A stretch of DNA of 6,728 nucleotides from Spirochaetaceae bacterium (GTDB taxonomy: Bacteria; Spirochaetota; Spirochaetia; SZUA-6; Bin103), in NCBI GenBank assembly GCA_026710565.1, contig JAPOQV010000674.1, positions 1-6,728 on the forward strand, read 5' to 3'. Every line of letters begins with the position of its first letter. Position 1 is the stretch's first letter. Made by a program: the position numbers and the translations under genes. Shown here piece after piece: positions 5,659-6,728 of the stretch. The notes beneath the pieces were generated by a model. It was not told the origin of the DNA, made no database searches, and saw only the letters and a program-made list of their open reading frames with translations.

Positions 5659-5976
5659 ATGTACGTGATCGTCGCACCGATTCAGATCAAGGAAGGACAC
5701 AAGGACGAGTTCATCGAGGCGATGCTCGGGGACGCGCGCGGCTCCGTGAACGACGAGCCGGGCTGCCTGCGCTTCGACGTCATCCAGGACGGGGCCGATG
5801 CGAACCGGATCTGGCTGTACGAGGTGTACGTGGACGAGGCGGCCTTTCAGGCCCACACGAAGACGCCGCACTTCCTGAAGTGGCGGGACACCGTCAAGGA
5901 CTGGATGGACGAACGGCCGGTCGGCGCGGGCGCCGGCAGCTCCAACATCTGGCCGCCGGACGACGGCTGGAAGTAG
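5659..5976 (+). CDS. ABM-domain protein, putative quinol monooxygenase-like (YgiN/LsrG-type fold)
   Basis: A 105-residue single-domain protein of the antibiotic biosynthesis monooxygenase family (PF03992 type), normally a dimeric ferredoxin-like alpha/beta barrel of about 95-110 residues. Landmarks are the first strand MYVIVAPIQIKEGHKDEF, the NDEPGCLRFDVIQD segment, IWLYEVYVDEAAFQAHTKTPHF with the conserved Tyr/Glu and His residues, and a final aromatic-rich tail (NIWPPDDGWK). The start is fixed by AAGGAG at 5647-5652. It sits between two purine deaminases, 3 bases after guaD and 7 bases before ade, so it is surely co-transcribed. Family members act on quinols, autoinducer-2 phosphate or unknown small molecules without cofactor, and none that I know has a settled role in purine catabolism. 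A role in handling a reactive purine or ureide intermediate is a guess. Confidence 0.88.
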   Translation: MYVIVAPIQIKEGHKDEFIEAMLGDARGSVNDEPGCLRFDVIQDGADANRIWLYEVYVDEAAFQAHTKTPHFLKWRDTVKDWMDERPVGAGAGSSNIWPPDDGWK

Positions 5977-5983
5977 GCTCCCG

Positions 5984-6728
5984 GTGGCGCAGCGGGAACC
6001 GTGGCACGCGGTGGCGACGGACCTGGTGGACGTCGCCGCCGGACGGGCGGCGGCCGACCTGGTGATCCGCGGTGGACGCTGGGTCAACGTGCTCACGCGC
6101 GAGGTGATTCCCGGCATGGACATTGCCGTGCGCCGGGGCCGCATCGCCTGCATCGTCGAGGACGCCGGCTACTGCACCGGCGACGGCACGCGCGTGGTCG
6201 AGGCCGAGGGCCGGGTCCTGGTGCCGGGACTGACCGACGGCCACCTGCACGTCGAGAGCAGCATGTGCACGATCACGGAGTACGTGCGCGCCGTGCTCCC
6301 GCACGCCACCACGCCGATCTGCACCGCCCCGCACGAGGGGGCGAACGTCTTCGGCCTCGACGGCGTGCGCATGATGGTGGCCGAGGCGGAGGCCGCGCCC
6401 ATCCACGTCTTCGTGCAGATGCCGTCGTGCGTGCCGTCCGCGCCGGGGCTGGAGACGCCCGGGGCGCGCATCACGCCGCAGGACGTGCAGGAGGCGATGA
6501 CCTGGCCGGGTATCGTCGGCCTGGGGGAGATGATGAATTTCCCCGGCGTGGTCGCCGGCGATCAGCAGATGCATGCAGAGATGGCCGCCACCATGCGCGC
6601 CGGCAAGACGATCGGCGGCCACTACCCGAGCCCGGAGCTGGATCGGAGCTTTCACGCCTACCTGGCCGGCGGTACCGCCGACGACCACGAGAACACGCGC
6701 GAGGTGGACGCCGTCGAGCGCGCCCGCC
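5984..6728 (+). CDS. ade: Adenine deaminase, N-terminal part (partial at window end)
   Basis: The first 248 codons of an adenine deaminase, which converts adenine to hypoxanthine and ammonia; complete family members are about 570-600 residues. I chose GTG 5984, 7 bases after the ABM stop, because it gives the expected lead of about 25 residues before the DLVIRGGRWVNVLTREV beta-sandwich start; no clear Shine-Dalgarno sequence is visible. Landmarks are PGLTDGHLHVESSM with metal-binding His87 and His89, APHEGANVFGLDG with Glu118, MPSCVPSAPGLETPGA (146-161), GLGEMMNFPGVVAGD, and GGHYPSPEL followed by DDHENTREVDAVERAR. These are diagnostic of Ade, as opposed to dihydroorotase or other amidohydrolases. 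The usual DPHEIAN motif reads APHEGAN here; the glutamate expected at the binuclear metal site is retained. The remaining catalytic residues lie beyond the window. Confidence 0.92.
   Translation, partial: MAQREPWHAVATDLVDVAAGRAAADLVIRGGRWVNVLTREVIPGMDIAVRRGRIACIVEDAGYCTGDGTRVVEAEGRVLVPGLTDGHLHVESSMCTITEYVRAVLPHATTPICTAPHEGANVFGLDGVRMMVAEAEAAPIHVFVQMPSCVPSAPGLETPGARITPQDVQEAMTWPGIVGLGEMMNFPGVVAGDQQMHAEMAATMRAGKTIGGHYPSPELDRSFHAYLAGGTADDHENTREVDAVERAR

Noticed and set aside
4624..6153. Long antisense open frame of 509 codons across guaD, the ABM gene and the start of ade
   Set aside because: It lies opposite three confidently assigned genes, its translation is low-complexity Arg/Ala/Gly/His-rich, and it shows no family motif. 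Long antisense frames are expected in GC-rich coding DNA.

Overview
The window is GC-rich bacterial DNA, about two thirds G+C by eye, with all genes on the + strand and packed tightly. It reads as part of a purine salvage and catabolism locus in which the purine nucleobases serve as nitrogen source. I cannot fix the lineage. A periplasm-type binding protein with a cleavable signal peptide suggests a diderm; an alphaproteobacterium or a high-GC spirochaete would both fit, but this is a guess from gene style and not from a marker gene.

Left half (1-3500): an ABC importer of the BMP/PnrA (nucleoside/purine) type in the order ATPase (3' end only), permease 1, permease 2, substrate-binding protein. 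The first three genes overlap by 4 bases each (GTGA at 377-380, ATGA at 1453-1456), so they are probably translationally coupled. The binding protein follows after a 68-base spacer that contains small inverted repeats and a strong Shine-Dalgarno sequence. A perfect 10-bp hairpin lies just behind it.

Middle (3501-3745): a 245-base spacer. It holds two hairpins, a 43-codon remnant resembling the C-terminus of a RES-domain (Xre-RES toxin/NAD+ phosphorylase type) protein, and, inside that remnant, a 7-bp-arm palindrome next to a good match to a sigma-54 (-24/-12) promoter placed correctly for the downstream operon.

Right half (3746-6728): OHCU decarboxylase (uraD), guanine deaminase (guaD, 4-base overlap with uraD), a 105-aa antibiotic-biosynthesis-monooxygenase (ABM) domain protein, and the 5' part of adenine deaminase (ade, GTG start, cut by the window end).

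Together: the transporter would bring in purines. Adenine deaminase would give hypoxanthine and guanine deaminase xanthine, each releasing ammonia. Oxidation of these (genes not in the window) would lead to urate, and UraD would act on the urate breakdown intermediate OHCU to yield S-allantoin. The metabolic genes are of known families. The most unusual points are the RES remnant carrying a possible sigma-54 promoter, the ABM protein embedded in a purine operon, and family-atypical residues in GuaD and Ade. I do not see a convincing new defence or mobile system.
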